Assembly: GCF_001880325.1 (NCBI RefSeq)
Contig: NZ_CP016312.1
Span: 868,001-932,000, forward strand
DNA length: 64,000 nucleotides
Direction: 5' to 3'
Source: Thermus brockianus
Lineage (GTDB): Bacteria > Deinococcota > Deinococci > Deinococcales > Thermaceae
Shown: positions 1 through 9,214 of the stretch, one piece after another
Position numbering within the stretch: position 1 is the stretch's first letter
Layout: each line of letters opens with the position of its first letter
Position numbers and translations under genes: made by a program
Notes under the pieces: generated by a model
Seen by the model: the letters and a program-made list of their open reading frames with translations, nothing else
What the model was told of the DNA's origin: nothing
Databases searched by the model: none

Positions 1-788
1 CAGGGGGCAGGAAGGAGCCTCAAAAGAAGGGTTTCCCGGATGCGGGCCGGGTGGGCCACCAGGTAGCGGGCCTTGGGGTTTTCGCTTTCCAGGGCCTTAA
101 GCACAGCCTCCGCTACCCGCTCGGGGGGAAGGCCCCTTTGGGCGTTCCTTTCCGCTAGCCGCCGGGCTACCTCCAGATAGCGGCCATAAACCCCTTCGGT
201 GCCCGGGGGAGGGGGTTCCAGGTAGGCCTCGGCCCGCTTTAGGGAGCGCTCCCAGATGGGGGTGGCCACGGAGCCGGGCTCAATGAGGGAAACCCGGACG
301 CCAAAAGGGGAAAGCTCCACCCTGAGGGCGTCCGCCAGGGCCTCGAGGGCGAACTTGCTGGCGGCGTAGGGCCCCATGAGGGGCAGGGCCACCAGGCCCG
401 AGACCGAGCCCATGAGGACCACCCGCCCCCGGCTTTGGCGCAAGGAGGGCAAAAAGGCCTTCACCGTGGCGAAGGCCCCGAGGACGTTCACCTCCAGAGC
501 CTCGCGAAAAGCAGCCACGGGCACAAGCTCCAAGGGCCCAGCCACCGCCACGCCGGCGTTGGCCACGAGGCCATAGAGCCCCTCCTGCAAGGCCTCCCGG
601 GCCCTCGCCAGGTCCTCCTCCCGGGTCACGTCCAGGAGAAGGGGGGTGATCCCCTCCGCCCTTAGGGCCTCCGCCTCCTCCTCCCGCCGCACCCCGCCGT
701 AGACGCGATAGCCCCTTTGGCAAAGAAGCCTCGCCGTGGCCCGGCCGATGCCGCTTCCCGCCCCGGTGATGAGCACTTGCCTTTCCAT
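1..788 (-). CDS. Short-chain dehydrogenase/reductase, 3' end cut by the window
   Basis: This is a classical SDR-family NAD(P)-dependent oxidoreductase; the substrate cannot be told. The Rossmann cofactor motif TGAGSGIG is at residues 8-15, NAG at 77-79, a catalytic Ser in GSVSG near 128, and the YAASK active site at Tyr141/Lys145. The reading frame is still open at position 1, so the C-terminus lies outside the window. The ATG at 788 is supported by a TATACT box at 797-802 on the minus strand, 8 nt upstream, suggesting a leaderless mRNA. It is divergent from the lactate-type oxidase. The family is certain, the function is not. Confidence 0.85.
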   Translation of the reverse strand, partial: MERQVLITGAGSGIGRATARLLCQRGYRVYGGVRREEEAEALRAEGITPLLLDVTREEDLARAREALQEGLYGLVANAGVAVAGPLELVPVAAFREALEVNVLGAFATVKAFLPSLRQSRGRVVLMGSVSGLVALPLMGPYAASKFALEALADALRVELSPFGVRVSLIEPGSVATPIWERSLKRAEAYLEPPPPGTEGVYGRYLEVARRLAERNAQRGLPPERVAEAVLKALESENPKARYLVAHPARIRETLLLRLLPAP

Positions 789-804
789 TTGGACGGAGTA
801 TAAT
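777..804. promoter_or_regulatory. Overlapping divergent promoters for the SDR and lactate-oxidase genes
   Basis: On the plus strand TATAAT lies at 799-804 with a TTGCCT -35-like box at 777-782 (16-nt spacer). On the minus strand TATACT lies at 797-802. The two -10 boxes share four base pairs, so only one polymerase should be able to open this DNA at a time. Confidence 0.6.
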
Positions 805-816
805 CCGGGCAAACCC

Positions 817-2073
817 ATGTGGGGAAGAAGCGTGCAACAGGCCATCTACCTGCGGGGCTTCCTGGGGGAAAGGCCGCCTTTGCCCCTGCACCCCGAGGCC
901 CTGGAGGAGGCGGCGAAAAAGCGCATGTCCCCCGAGGCCTTCGCCTACGTGGCGGGCGGGGCGGGCGCGGAGGCCACCATGGTGCAAAACCGAAAGGCCT
1001 TCACCGAGATCGCCCTCTGGCCCAGGATGCTCCGGGGGGTCCCGCCCCCGGACCTCAAAACCATCCTTTGGCACAAGACCTGGTCCGCCCCCCTCTTCCT
1101 CGCCCCCATCGGCGTTTTGGAACTCGCCCACCCCCAGGCGGAGCTGGCGGCGGCGCGGGCCGCGGCCCGGAGGGGAATCCCCCTCATGGTCTCCAACCAG
1201 GCCTCTTACCCCTTGGAGCAGGTGGTGGAGGCCGCCAAGGGGGTGAACCCGGAGGCCAGCGTCTTCTTCCAGCTCTACCACTCCACGGACGCCCGCGTGG
1301 TGGAAAGCTTCCTCCGGCGGGCGGAGCAAGCAGGGTGCGCCGGGGTGGTCCTCACCGTGGACACGGTGCAGCTCGGCTGGCGCCCTAGGGACCTCGCCCT
1401 AGGCCACCTCCCCTTCCTCAAGGGGCAGGGCCTGGCCATCTACCTCACCGACCCCGCCTTCCTAAGGGCCTTGGAAGAACCCCTGGAGGGGCCTGCCCTG
1501 CGCCCCAGGCCCACCTTGGCCCTCCTCAAGAACCTCCTCGCCCTCCGGCGGACGGGGAGGCGCTTCGGCCTAAGCCTCACCCAGATGCAAAAGGCGGTGC
1601 GCCGCTTCGTGGCCACCTACTCCTTCCCCGAGCTCTCCTGGGAGGAGGTGCGCCGGGTGCGGGAGGCCACTTCCCTTCCCCTCCTCCTCAAGGGCCTCCT
1701 CCACCCCGAGGACGTGGCCAAGGCGGTGGCCCTCGGGGTGGACGGGGTCTACGTCTCAAACCACGGAGGGCGGCAGGTGGACGGGAGCATAGCCGCCCTA
1801 AAGGCCCTTCCCCTGGCGGTGGAAGCGGCCGAGGGCAAGGTCCCCGTTCTGATGGATAGCGGCGTCCGCACCGGGGCGGACGCGGTCAAAGCCCTGGCCC
1901 TGGGGGCCAAGGCGGTGGGGCTGGGGCGGCCCTACGTCTACGCCCTGGCCCTGAAGGGGGAGGAAGGGGTGGGGGCCCTCTTGGACCACTTCCTGGCGGA
2001 GGTGGAGCTCACCTTGGCCCTCGTGGGGGTGGCCCGCCTCGAGGAGCTCGGCCCAGCCTGGCTGCAAAGCTAA
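817..2073 (+). CDS. FMN-dependent alpha-hydroxy-acid oxidase (lactate 2-monooxygenase / lactate dehydrogenase type)
   Basis: A TIM-barrel flavoenzyme that oxidises L-lactate or a related 2-hydroxy acid. The signature SNHGGRQ with the catalytic base His316 is present, followed by the flavin-phosphate region (MDSGVRTG, LGAKAVGLGRP). The N-terminal stretch and a segment reading LGWRPRDL resemble lactate 2-monooxygenases more than short glycolate oxidases, which is recall and not a search. The start is uncertain: ATG 817 is chosen, but GTG 832 has a better Shine-Dalgarno-like GGGGAAG in front. Length of about 418 residues is normal. It is alone on its strand, with a bidirectional terminator behind it. 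Confidence 0.85.
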   Translation: MWGRSVQQAIYLRGFLGERPPLPLHPEALEEAAKKRMSPEAFAYVAGGAGAEATMVQNRKAFTEIALWPRMLRGVPPPDLKTILWHKTWSAPLFLAPIGVLELAHPQAELAAARAAARRGIPLMVSNQASYPLEQVVEAAKGVNPEASVFFQLYHSTDARVVESFLRRAEQAGCAGVVLTVDTVQLGWRPRDLALGHLPFLKGQGLAIYLTDPAFLRALEEPLEGPALRPRPTLALLKNLLALRRTGRRFGLSLTQMQKAVRRFVATYSFPELSWEEVRRVREATSLPLLLKGLLHPEDVAKAVALGVDGVYVSNHGGRQVDGSIAALKALPLAVEAAEGKVPVLMDSGVRTGADAVKALALGAKAVGLGRPYVYALALKGEEGVGALLDHFLAEVELTLALVGVARLEELGPAWLQS

Positions 2074-2095
2074 AGGGCGGGGCTTCCCCCGCCCT
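2068..2095 (-). terminator. Intrinsic terminator after rplI
   Basis: A 9-bp GC-rich stem (2074-2082 with 2087-2095, loop CTTC) is followed on the minus strand by TTTAGCTTTG. It ends the rpsF-ssb-rpsR-rplI operon and may also stop the convergent oxidase transcript. Confidence 0.7.
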
Positions 2096-2116
2096 GCGGC
2101 CTGCCGGGCTTCGCCC

Positions 2117-2560
2117 CTACTGGGCCACCACGCTCACCTTGAGCTGGATGGGCACCTCGGGGTGGGGCTTGTAGGTGAGGACATACTCCCCGAGTTCCTT
2201 GATGGGCCGCTCCAGGGCGAGGCGCTTGGGGTCAATGGTGATGCCGTGCTGGCGGGCCAGGGCCTCGGCGATGTCCTTGGCGGTCACGGAGCCGTAGATC
2301 TTGTTCTCCCCCGCCCGCACCAGGATGGTGAGGGTGAGGTTTTCCAGGATCTCCTTAAGCCGCTCCGCTTCCGCCTTGCGCTCCGCCAGGCGCTTGGCCT
2401 GGGCGCGGATCTTGGCCTCCAGGGCCTTCAGGTTGCTCTCCGTGGCCAAGACCGCCAGGCCCCGGGGAAGGAGGTAGTTCTTGGCGTAGCCGGGCTTGAC
2501 GTTCACCACCTGGCCCACGTCGCCCAGGTTCTCCAGGGGTTCCAGCAGGATGACCTTCAT
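2117..2560 (-). CDS. rplI: 50S ribosomal protein bL9
   Basis: Ribosomal protein L9 (147 aa) binds 23S rRNA domain V near the L1 stalk. The N-domain begins MKVILLEPLENLG and is followed by the lysine-rich KPGYAKNYLLPRGLA patch, a long connecting helix at about 45-75 and the C-terminal domain ending KVSVVAQ. It matches the T. thermophilus protein almost residue for residue from memory. The ATG at 2560 is chosen over a GTG two codons upstream because GGGGGTGGAG sits just before it. It is last in the operon, 9 nt after rpsR. Confidence 0.97.
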   Translation of the reverse strand: MKVILLEPLENLGDVGQVVNVKPGYAKNYLLPRGLAVLATESNLKALEAKIRAQAKRLAERKAEAERLKEILENLTLTILVRAGENKIYGSVTAKDIAEALARQHGITIDPKRLALERPIKELGEYVLTYKPHPEVPIQLKVSVVAQ

Positions 2561-2569
2561 CTCCACCCC

Positions 2570-2839
2570 CTACTTGCGCACCAGCTTCTCCGTGAAGGGA
2601 AGAAGCCCCAGGATCCTGGCCCGCTTGATGGTCTTGGCCAGGATCCGCTGCTCCTTGGCGGAAAGCCCCGTGCGGCGGCGGGGAAGGATCTTCCCCGTCT
2701 CCGACAGGAACCGCTTCAAAACCTCCACGTTCCGGTAGTCCTTCAGGTCAAACTCTCCCAGGGTGGCCTTCACCTTGGCCTTCCGGGAGGGGCGCCGCTG
2801 CGCCTCCTTCTTGGTGGGTTTAGCGGTTTTCGTGCTCAA
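2570..2839 (-). CDS. rpsR: 30S ribosomal protein bS18
   Basis: Small basic protein of the 30S platform that pairs with bS6 there. The conserved core [17 protein letters not shown] and the end [14 protein letters not shown] identify it. Length is 89 aa, as in T. thermophilus. It starts with TTG, and this TTG overlaps the ssb stop codon in the string TTGA, so translation is probably coupled to ssb. Confidence 0.96.
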   Translation of the reverse strand: MSTKTAKPTKKEAQRRPSRKAKVKATLGEFDLKDYRNVEVLKRFLSETGKILPRRRTGLSAKEQRILAKTIKRARILGLLPFTEKLVRK

Positions 2840-3636
2840 AACGGCAGATCCTCCTCCGGCGGGAAGTCCTCGAGTCCCTCGTCAATGTCCACCCCACCCG
2901 TCTGGACCGGTTGGGGCCTGCTTCCGCCGGTCTGGGCAGGCCCACGGGTGGGTCGCTCCAAGCGGAGGGCTTCCACGCGGGTCTGGAAGCGCCTTTCCCC
3001 GCTGGAGCTCGTCCAGGAGTCGTTCACCAAACGTCCGATCACCAAAAGCCCGTCGCCCTTCCTGAGCTCCCCGGCCCACTCGGCCAGTTCGCGCCAGGCC
3101 TGAACCTCTATGAAATGGGTTTTTTCCTCCTCGGCCCCCGGCCCCCGGCGGCGCTCGTTCACCGCCAGGCCCAGCCGGGCCACCGCCGTCCCCTGGGGGG
3201 TGTAGCGGAGCTCGGCGTCGCGGGTGAGGTTGCCCATGAGGACCACCTGGTTCAGGGCGTGGCGGAGGCGGGGCTGGCTCTTGGCGTCCTCCTGGGTTTC
3301 CCGCCCGCGGGCGTCTAAGGGGTCAATGAAGTCGGCCCGCACCTGGAGCTCGCTCCGCTTCTCCCCGTCCCGCTCCCACTGGCGGTATTCCAGCCTTCCC
3401 TCCACGAAGAGGAGCTGGCCCTTCTCCAAAACATCCCCCCACATCTCCGCCTGGCGGCCCAGAAGCCGCACCCGGTGGTACCAGGGGAGTTCCCGCTCCT
3501 GGCCGGACTCGTCCCAAAGGGTGTCCTGCCCGGCCAGGTTGAGCTCCAGGATGGCGAGCCCCCCCGGGGTGTAGCGCATGTCGGGCCGGGAGGTGAGGGA
3601 GCCGATGAGGTATACGCGGTTCAGGCCTCTTGCCAT
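2836..3636 (-). CDS. ssb: Single-stranded DNA-binding protein with two OB folds
   Basis: SSB protects single-stranded DNA in replication, repair and recombination. Unlike E. coli SSB, this 266-aa protein carries two OB folds in tandem, about 1-110 ([12 protein letters not shown]) and 125-225 ([20 protein letters not shown]), the Deinococcus-Thermus arrangement that works as a dimer. The acidic tail ends PPEEDLPF, the docking tip for partner proteins. It lies between rpsF and rpsR, which is the usual bacterial order. Confidence 0.97.
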   Translation of the reverse strand: MARGLNRVYLIGSLTSRPDMRYTPGGLAILELNLAGQDTLWDESGQERELPWYHRVRLLGRQAEMWGDVLEKGQLLFVEGRLEYRQWERDGEKRSELQVRADFIDPLDARGRETQEDAKSQPRLRHALNQVVLMGNLTRDAELRYTPQGTAVARLGLAVNERRRGPGAEEEKTHFIEVQAWRELAEWAGELRKGDGLLVIGRLVNDSWTSSSGERRFQTRVEALRLERPTRGPAQTGGSRPQPVQTGGVDIDEGLEDFPPEEDLPF

Positions 3637-3645
3637 GTCAAAAGT

Positions 3646-3951
3646 TTACGCCTTGCTAAGGAGGGGCTCCTGGGCCTTGACCACCATGACCCGGCGCACG
3701 TTGTCGCGGATGCGGAGCTCCCGGGCCAGGTCGTTCACCCGGTCCTCGGGCATCTCCACCTGGTAGAAGAGGAAATACCCTTGGGGGTCCTTGGCGATGG
3801 GGTAGGCCAGGCGCCGCACCCCCCACTCTTCCACCTTCAGCACCTGGGCCCCGTAGGCCTCGAGGGCCTTCCCGATGATCTCCTTCTCCAGGGCGAGCTG
3901 GCTTTGCTCCAGGCTGGGGTTAAGGATGATGTTCACCTCGTACCTGCGCAT
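3646..3951 (-). CDS. rpsF: 30S ribosomal protein bS6
   Basis: Ribosomal protein S6 (101 aa), partner of bS18 in the 30S platform. It begins MRRYEVNIILNP and contains WGVRRLAYPI and GYFLFYQVEMPEDRV, matching the well-studied T. thermophilus S6. ATG 3951 is preceded by GGAGGTG at good spacing, which rules out the longer frame upstream. It is the first gene of the rpsF-ssb-rpsR-rplI operon, 9 nt before ssb. Confidence 0.97.
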   Translation of the reverse strand: MRRYEVNIILNPSLEQSQLALEKEIIGKALEAYGAQVLKVEEWGVRRLAYPIAKDPQGYFLFYQVEMPEDRVNDLARELRIRDNVRRVMVVKAQEPLLSKA

Positions 3952-3992
3952 CTTCACCTCCTCTCCGGGCCCGGCAGGCCGCACGAGGAAAG

Positions 3993-3998
3993 ATTATA
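3993..3998 (-). promoter_or_regulatory. Likely -10 box of the rpsF operon
   Basis: A perfect TATAAT lies on the minus strand about 42 nt before the rpsF start. No good -35 box is seen at 17 nt. The box lies just downstream of the tRNA-Asn terminator. Confidence 0.6.
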
Positions 3999-4014
3999 CC
4001 CTTTCCCCTCCCCC

Positions 4015-4045
4015 AATAAAAGACCCAGGGGGCCCTTAGGCCCCC
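4015..4045 (-). terminator. Intrinsic terminator of tRNA-Asn
   Basis: A 7-bp stem GGGGGCC/GGCCCCC with a 4-nt loop (4028-4045) is followed on the minus strand by TCTTTTATT. It begins 3 nt after the tRNA CCA end. Confidence 0.7.
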
Positions 4046-4048
4046 ATC

Positions 4049-4124
4049 TGGCTCCGCGGGCAGGACTCGAACCTGCGACCAACCGGTTAACAGCCGGCCG
4101 CTCTACCAGCTGAGCTACCGCGGA
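4049..4124 (-). tRNA. tRNA-Asn (anticodon GTT), CCA encoded
   Basis: The minus strand folds as a 76-nt tRNA with acceptor TCCGCGG/CCGCGGA, the D-arm sequence TAGCTCAGCTGGTAGAG, anticodon loop CTGTTAA and T-arm GGTTCGAATCC, ending in an encoded CCA. Anticodon GTT reads Asn codons. Confidence 0.96.
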
Positions 4125-4139
4125 CCGACCGCAGGATGC

Positions 4140-4168
4140 ACTATACCAAGAGGCGGGGAAGGCGTCAA
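4140..4168 (-). promoter_or_regulatory. Promoter of tRNA-Asn
   Basis: TTGACG (4163-4168) and TATAGT (4140-4145) are separated by exactly 17 nt on the minus strand, about 16 nt before the tRNA 5' end. This is one of the strongest consensus promoters in the window. Confidence 0.85.
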
Positions 4169-4177
4169 GATGGCCCT

Positions 4178-6175
4178 TTAGCGCTTCCTCCGCTTCCGCT
4201 TCCCCGGCACGGGCTCGGGGGTCCTAAGCCCTTGGAGGTGGGCCTCGAGGGCCCGAAGCTCATCCCTAAGCCGCGCCGCCCGCTCAAAGTCCAAGGCCTC
4301 CGCCGCCTGCCACATGGCGAGTTCCAGCTCGGCGATGCGCTCCTTGAGGTCCTCTTCCGCCAACGAAGGCGCCAAGGGGGCTTCCTCGTACCCCTCCGGG
4401 CGGATCACCGCCCGCACCTCCTTCCGCACCGTCTCCGGCACGATGCCGTGCTCCCGGTTGTAGGCCTCCTGGAGGGCCCGCCGCCGATGGGTCTCGGCAA
4501 TAGCCCTCGCCATGGCCTCGGACACCTGGTCGGCGTAAAGCCACACCTCCCCCCGGGCGTTCCGCGCCGCCCGGCCGATGGTCTGGATAAGGCTTCTTTC
4601 GCTCCTTAGGAAGCCCGTCTTGTCGGCGTCCAGGATGGCCACCAGGGAAACCTCGGGGATGTCCAGGCCTTCCCGCAACAGGTTGATGCCCACCAGGCAA
4701 TCGTAGTGGCCTAGCCTAAGGTCCCGGATGAGGGCCTGGCGCTCAAAGGCGTCCAGCTCGTGGTGGAGGTAGCGGGCACGGATGCCGTGCTCCACCAGAA
4801 AGCTCGTGAGTTCCTCCGCCATGCGCACGGTGAGCACCGTGACCAGGGTGCGCTCCCCCCGCTTCGCCCTTTCCCGGATCCCCTCCATGAGATCCAGGAT
4901 CTGGTTCTCCGTGGGCTTCACCACCACCAAGGGGTCCAAAAGCCCCGTGGGGCGGATGATCTGCTCCACCACGCGGCCCGAGTGGGCGAGCTCAAAGGGT
5001 CCCGGGGTGGCGGAGACGAAGACCACCTGGGACACCCGCTCCAAGAACTCCTCAAAGCGCAAGGGGCGGTTGTCCAGGGCGCTGGGCAGGCGGAAGCCGT
5101 AGTCCACCAGGGTCTTCTTGCGGGCGTAATCCCCCCGGTACATGCCCTGGAGCTGGGGCACGGTCACGTGGGACTCGTCCAGGAAGACCAGGAAGTCCTC
5201 GGGGAAGTAGTCCAGAAGGGTGTAAGGGGGCTCCCCCGGGGCCTTGCCCGTGAAGTAGCGGGCGTAGTTCTCCACCCCCGGGCAGGTGCCCATGACCCTG
5301 AGCATCTCCAGGTCATAAAGGGTGCGTTCCTTGAGGCGCTGGGCGTAGAGGACCTCCCCCCGCTCCTCAAAGTAGCGGACCCGTTCCTCCAATTCCTTGC
5401 GGATCTCGGCCAGGATCTCCTCCATGCCCTCCGGGGAGAGGTAGTGGGTGGCGGGGAAAAGCACGAAGCCGGGAAGATCCCGAAGCCTTTCCCCGGTGAC
5501 GGGGTGGACCTGGCTGATGCGCTCCACCTCGTCGCCCCATAGCTCCACCCGGATGGGCTCGGTGTCATAGGCGGGGAAGATCTCCAGGATCTCCCCCTTG
5601 GCCCGAAAGCGCCCGGGGGCAAGGTCTATATCGTTCCGCTGGTAGCCCAGCTCTAAGAGGCGCTCCAAGAGCGCCTCCCGCGGGTAGACCGCCCCCCGCT
5701 CCACCACCAGGTTCCGCGCCCGGTACTCCCTGGGATCCCCCAGGCCGTAAATGGCGGAAACCGAGGCCACCACGATCACGTCCCGCCGGGTGAGGAGGCT
5801 TCGGGTGGTGGAGTGCCTTAAGCGCTCAATCTCGGGGTTGATGCTGGCGTCCTTCTCTATGTAGAGGTCCTTCCCCGGCACGTAGGCCTCGGGCTGGTAG
5901 TAGTCGTAGTAGCTGATGAAGTACTCCACGGCGTTCTCCGGGAAAAGCTCCCGGAACTCCGCGGCGAGCTGCGCCGCCAGGATCTTGTTGGGGGCGAGGA
6001 CCAAGGCGGGGCGGCCCAGGGCCTCTATGACCTTGGCCATGGTCACCGTCTTCCCCGTGCCCGTGGCCCCGAGGAGGGTCAGGTAGCGCTCTCCATCTCT
6101 TAAAGCTGCCACCAGCTCCCCGATGGCCTTGGGCTGGTCCCCCTTGGGTTCGGGACCCCGGTAGCGGAAGGTCAT
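4178..6175 (-). CDS. uvrB: Excinuclease ABC subunit B
   Basis: UvrB is the DNA-damage-verifying helicase of nucleotide excision repair, loaded by UvrA and followed by UvrC cleavage. Seen: Walker A GATGTGKT (36-43), the damage-probing beta-hairpin region [10 protein letters not shown] near 93, the DESH box, the helicase motif QTIGRAARN, and a C-terminal UVR coiled coil ([17 protein letters not shown]) that binds UvrC. Length of 665 aa is normal. ATG 6175 has TAAACT 6 nt upstream, so it probably has its own leaderless transcript right after the slpA terminator. The slpA-uvrB pairing is the one I recall from T. thermophilus HB8. Confidence 0.98.
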   Translation of the reverse strand: MTFRYRGPEPKGDQPKAIGELVAALRDGERYLTLLGATGTGKTVTMAKVIEALGRPALVLAPNKILAAQLAAEFRELFPENAVEYFISYYDYYQPEAYVPGKDLYIEKDASINPEIERLRHSTTRSLLTRRDVIVVASVSAIYGLGDPREYRARNLVVERGAVYPREALLERLLELGYQRNDIDLAPGRFRAKGEILEIFPAYDTEPIRVELWGDEVERISQVHPVTGERLRDLPGFVLFPATHYLSPEGMEEILAEIRKELEERVRYFEERGEVLYAQRLKERTLYDLEMLRVMGTCPGVENYARYFTGKAPGEPPYTLLDYFPEDFLVFLDESHVTVPQLQGMYRGDYARKKTLVDYGFRLPSALDNRPLRFEEFLERVSQVVFVSATPGPFELAHSGRVVEQIIRPTGLLDPLVVVKPTENQILDLMEGIRERAKRGERTLVTVLTVRMAEELTSFLVEHGIRARYLHHELDAFERQALIRDLRLGHYDCLVGINLLREGLDIPEVSLVAILDADKTGFLRSERSLIQTIGRAARNARGEVWLYADQVSEAMARAIAETHRRRALQEAYNREHGIVPETVRKEVRAVIRPEGYEEAPLAPSLAEEDLKERIAELELAMWQAAEALDFERAARLRDELRALEAHLQGLRTPEPVPGKRKRRKR

Positions 6176-6191
6176 CCCCTTAGTTTAGGGC

Positions 6192-6222
6192 AAAGGAAAA
6201 CCCCCCGCCCAGGGGCGGGGGG
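6192..6222 (-). terminator. Intrinsic terminator of slpA
   Basis: CCCCCCGCCC pairs across a very short loop with GGGCGGGGGG (6201-6222), followed on the minus strand by TTTTCCTTT. It lies between slpA and uvrB. Confidence 0.8.
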
Positions 6223-6239
6223 AAGGGCCCAAGGAGCCC

Positions 6240-9080
6240 TTAGAACTTCACGGTGTAGCTCACACGGAAGGCCTTGGCCACGGTGTCCACCGTGCCCCCG
6301 AAGGGGGAGTTGGCCTGGCCCTGGCGGAGGCGGAAGTAACCGCCCGCCACAGAGAGGTCGTAGTACTTAAGCTCCCCGTAGAGGCCTTCCACAGAGCCCG
6401 AGTTGCTGCCGAAGGAAGCCGTGGGAGCACCCGTGCCACCCGGGCTGGCGAAGAGGCGGTCGCGGTCGTAGGAGAAGGCGTTCTCCCCAGCGCCCACGGT
6501 GATGAGACCCCCCGCACCCTGGGCCACGTTCCAAGCCCCGTAGATGGCCCCCGCCACGGTGAAGCTGAGGCCAGGAGCGAAGAGCTCATTCAGGGTGAGC
6601 CCAGCCCGGCCGTAGACCTCGCCCGCGCGGGCACCGCCGCCAAAGCGGGTGGAGCGGTAAGCAGCGTCGGCGCTCAAGCTTGGCTTGAAGGGCAGGGCCA
6701 AGGGGTCGGTGCTGAGCCGCACGCCCGCCTTAAGGGCGCTGTAGTCCGCATTGCCGCCGCCGGTGCCATCGTCAAAGTAGTGGAAGCGGACCCCAGGCTG
6801 AGCCTTGATGGGGCCAAGGGCCATGGGCTGGGCGAAGAAGGCGGCCACCTGGAAGTCGTTGTGGTTGCTCACGGTGAAGCGGGTGTACTGGGCCACCACG
6901 GAAAGCCCCTTGATCAGGGCATCCTCGGCGTCGGCCTGATGCTCCAAGCGGGCGCCGAAGCTGGAGGAGTAGCGCTGGGTAGGGTTGTTGAGGAAGTAAT
7001 CCGAGCCAGAATTCAAGAAGTCCCTCTGGGTACCGCCCGTGCAGCCGAAGGCGGTGGGGCTGGTGGCGTTGTCGCAAGCCCGGTTGAAGTAGCCCGTGAG
7101 GCTGAAGCCGCGGAAGAGGGAAACCTCGGCCGCAAGGCCGAAGGCGATGTCGTTGTTCGCCGAGTTGGCAGCGTCGTTGTAGCCCCGCTTGCTGTCAAGG
7201 TAAGCCTCCACCCCCACCGGGCCCACGCTGGCCTTGGCCTCCACGCCGAAGCCCCGGGTGTTGTAGCCGTAGGGGACCGTGGAGATATTCTCGCCGTAGT
7301 AGTTGGCGTCCTCGTTCTCGGACATGCTGGCCTGGCCGTCGGCGTACTCGGTGTCCACGGCCCGGTAGTTGGCGGAGAGGTTCACGGAGCCCAGGTTCAC
7401 CTCGGCCTCGCCGTAGTAGGCCCAGCTGGAGCGGTTCCTGTCAAAGTAGGCGGTGAAGGGTTCGCCGAGGCCCAGGGTCTTGGAGCTCACCCAGAGCCCG
7501 GAGAGCTTAGCAGGGCCAAGCTCCAGGCTGGCATCGGCCCCAATGGCGGAGCGGATACCCACGTTGAGGGCGTAGTTCAGGCCAAGGCTTGCGCCCTGGA
7601 GGGGCTTGAGCACCGTGCGAATGCCGAAGTAGTTGCCGTTGATGGCAGGCGCTGCGTCCGCCGGAGAGCCCGGCCCCGCCACACCCCCCACGAGGGTGAC
7701 TTCAGGGCTAAAGGGCAGGTTGGTGCCCGAGAAGGTGGCCACCACGCCCTGGCGGTAGTGGGCCACACCACCCTCAGCGTCGTTGGCTAAGAGGTAGTCG
7801 TTGAATTTGAACTTGCTAGCCACCCGGCTATAGGTCACGCTAAAGGGTTGGCCGTCCACTTGACCCTTAATCGCAACCCCGTCCAGGCGCACGGTGGGGG
7901 TGGAAACAAGGCTCGTGTCATACACACGAACCCCAAAGGTGGCCGAGGCCTCTGCCACCGCCACACCGCTAGCGGCAGGGGCGTTGTTCTTCACCCCCAA
8001 GGTAAGCGTGGCATCCCCCCGGAAGAGGTTACCGGCCCCCTCAGCCAACCCTACCCTGCTAGCAGCGTACGAAGCAGTACCTGTTTGCCCCGTAGAAAAG
8101 ACGCTCCCAGGGAAGAGGCGGTCCCAGTCAAAGGCCGTGCTGCCTTGGGTGAAGTAACGGAGGCCCGCCGTGGCCGTGAGGCTACCCGAAATGGAGTACC
8201 GCACCTTGGAGAGCTCCGCCACCTGGGACTCCAGCTTGGACACCTTCTCGGAAAGCCCCACCAGGTCGGAGCGGAGGGCGGCGGCGAACTCCTGGACGGC
8301 GGCCACGTCCTCCTTGGAGGCGAACTGCTCCAGGTCAGGGAGCTCGGCCCCACCGGAAACCATCTTCTCCAAGGCGGTCACCCGGTCCTGGAGGGCCAGC
8401 ACGTCCTGGTTGAGGAGGACGGCGAGCTCGTTCAGGGCCTGGATGGCCTGGGCGTTGGCCTCCACCTGGGTGCCGAGGGCGGAGAGGTCGCCCTTCACAC
8501 CCTCCACGTCCTGGGCCAGGGCGTCCAGCTGCTCGGCAAGCTGCTGCGCCTGGGCGAGGGCGGTGTCGGCAGCGATGGAGGCAGCCTCCACCCGGTCAGC
8601 GAGGTCCTGGAGGGCGGCGGCGTCCATGCCGGGCTCGGAGGCCGGCTGGGCCTTGAGCTCCTCAATCAGGGCCTCGAGGCGGGCGATGTCCTCCTTGGTG
8701 GCGGCGCTGTCCTCCAGGGCGGAAACCCGAACGCCCAAGGCGGCGAGCTCAGCGGCGAGCTCCTGCACGGCATTCTTAAGGGCTTCCAGGTCCTCGGAGG
8801 ACATGGCCTCCATGGTGGGGGACTCGCCCTTGGCCTTCAGCTCCTCCTCAATCTGCTGCAGGAGGCGGTAGATGATGAGGGCCGCCTGGTAGCGGGTAAG
8901 GGTCTCGTTCCCCCGGTAGGTGCCGTCGGGGAAGCCCACGATGATGCCCTTGGCCGCCAGGCTCTCCACCGCCTCCTTGGCCCAGTGCCCTGCGGGCACG
9001 TCGGAGAACTGGGCTAGACCGAAGCCCATGGAGAGCACGGTCAAGAGCCCTGCCAGAAGTACCACTAGCCTTTTCTTCAT
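6240..9080 (-). CDS. slpA: S-layer protein SlpA (SLH domain, coiled coil, outer-membrane barrel)
   Basis: Major cell-envelope protein of Thermus. From the N-terminus: a signal peptide (MKKRLVVLLAGLLTVLSMG, cut near AQFSDV), one SLH domain at about 22-80 (FSDVPAGHWAKEAVESLAAK) that anchors to pyruvylated wall polymer, a long alanine/leucine-rich coiled coil at about 85-285, then some 650 residues of alternating glycine- and aromatic-rich strands typical of a porin-like barrel, ending with a terminal aromatic in VSYTVKF. Two cysteines (CDNATS, GCTGG) may form a disulfide. ATG 9080 is chosen over GTG 9092 because the signal peptide starts there and AAGGGGG lies before it. Confidence 0.95.
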   Translation of the reverse strand: MKKRLVVLLAGLLTVLSMGFGLAQFSDVPAGHWAKEAVESLAAKGIIVGFPDGTYRGNETLTRYQAALIIYRLLQQIEEELKAKGESPTMEAMSSEDLEALKNAVQELAAELAALGVRVSALEDSAATKEDIARLEALIEELKAQPASEPGMDAAALQDLADRVEAASIAADTALAQAQQLAEQLDALAQDVEGVKGDLSALGTQVEANAQAIQALNELAVLLNQDVLALQDRVTALEKMVSGGAELPDLEQFASKEDVAAVQEFAAALRSDLVGLSEKVSKLESQVAELSKVRYSISGSLTATAGLRYFTQGSTAFDWDRLFPGSVFSTGQTGTASYAASRVGLAEGAGNLFRGDATLTLGVKNNAPAASGVAVAEASATFGVRVYDTSLVSTPTVRLDGVAIKGQVDGQPFSVTYSRVASKFKFNDYLLANDAEGGVAHYRQGVVATFSGTNLPFSPEVTLVGGVAGPGSPADAAPAINGNYFGIRTVLKPLQGASLGLNYALNVGIRSAIGADASLELGPAKLSGLWVSSKTLGLGEPFTAYFDRNRSSWAYYGEAEVNLGSVNLSANYRAVDTEYADGQASMSENEDANYYGENISTVPYGYNTRGFGVEAKASVGPVGVEAYLDSKRGYNDAANSANNDIAFGLAAEVSLFRGFSLTGYFNRACDNATSPTAFGCTGGTQRDFLNSGSDYFLNNPTQRYSSSFGARLEHQADAEDALIKGLSVVAQYTRFTVSNHNDFQVAAFFAQPMALGPIKAQPGVRFHYFDDGTGGGNADYSALKAGVRLSTDPLALPFKPSLSADAAYRSTRFGGGARAGEVYGRAGLTLNELFAPGLSFTVAGAIYGAWNVAQGAGGLITVGAGENAFSYDRDRLFASPGGTGAPTASFGSNSGSVEGLYGELKYYDLSVAGGYFRLRQGQANSPFGGTVDTVAKAFRVSYTVKF

Positions 9081-9208
9081 ATTCCCGTACACCCCCTTCA
9101 GGGATTTTGGGGAAGACGGGACGGGCGAGTTGCCGCGTTTCCTCTCCGAACCGCCTTTCCCCTAAGATGCAGGGTTAGCCAGCACAAAGGCTTTTTTTCC
9201 CTGCATCC
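9081..9208 (-). promoter_or_regulatory. Structured 5' leader of slpA
   Basis: About 128 nt separate the likely transcription start from the slpA ATG. Near its 5' end GATGCAGGG (9199-9207 read on the minus strand) pairs perfectly with CCCTGCATC (9166-9174); the loop holds an A7 run and an inner AGCC/GGCT hairpin. From the literature I recall that T. thermophilus slpA has a leader of about this length that takes part in its control. The ribosome site AAGGGGG lies near 9092-9098. Confidence 0.65.
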
Positions 9209-9214
9209 GCAGGT

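Noticed and set aside
4015-4024. Possible TTTTAT -35 box for rpsF at 4016-4021
   Set aside because: It is the T-tail of the tRNA-Asn terminator; the match to TTGACA is poor, so only the -10 box was kept.
7848-9017. Long open frame of about 390 codons on the plus strand opposite slpA
   Set aside because: It mirrors the codon pattern of slpA, is Gly/His/Leu-rich without domains, and has no promoter or ribosome site; GC-rich Thermus genes routinely leave such antisense frames.
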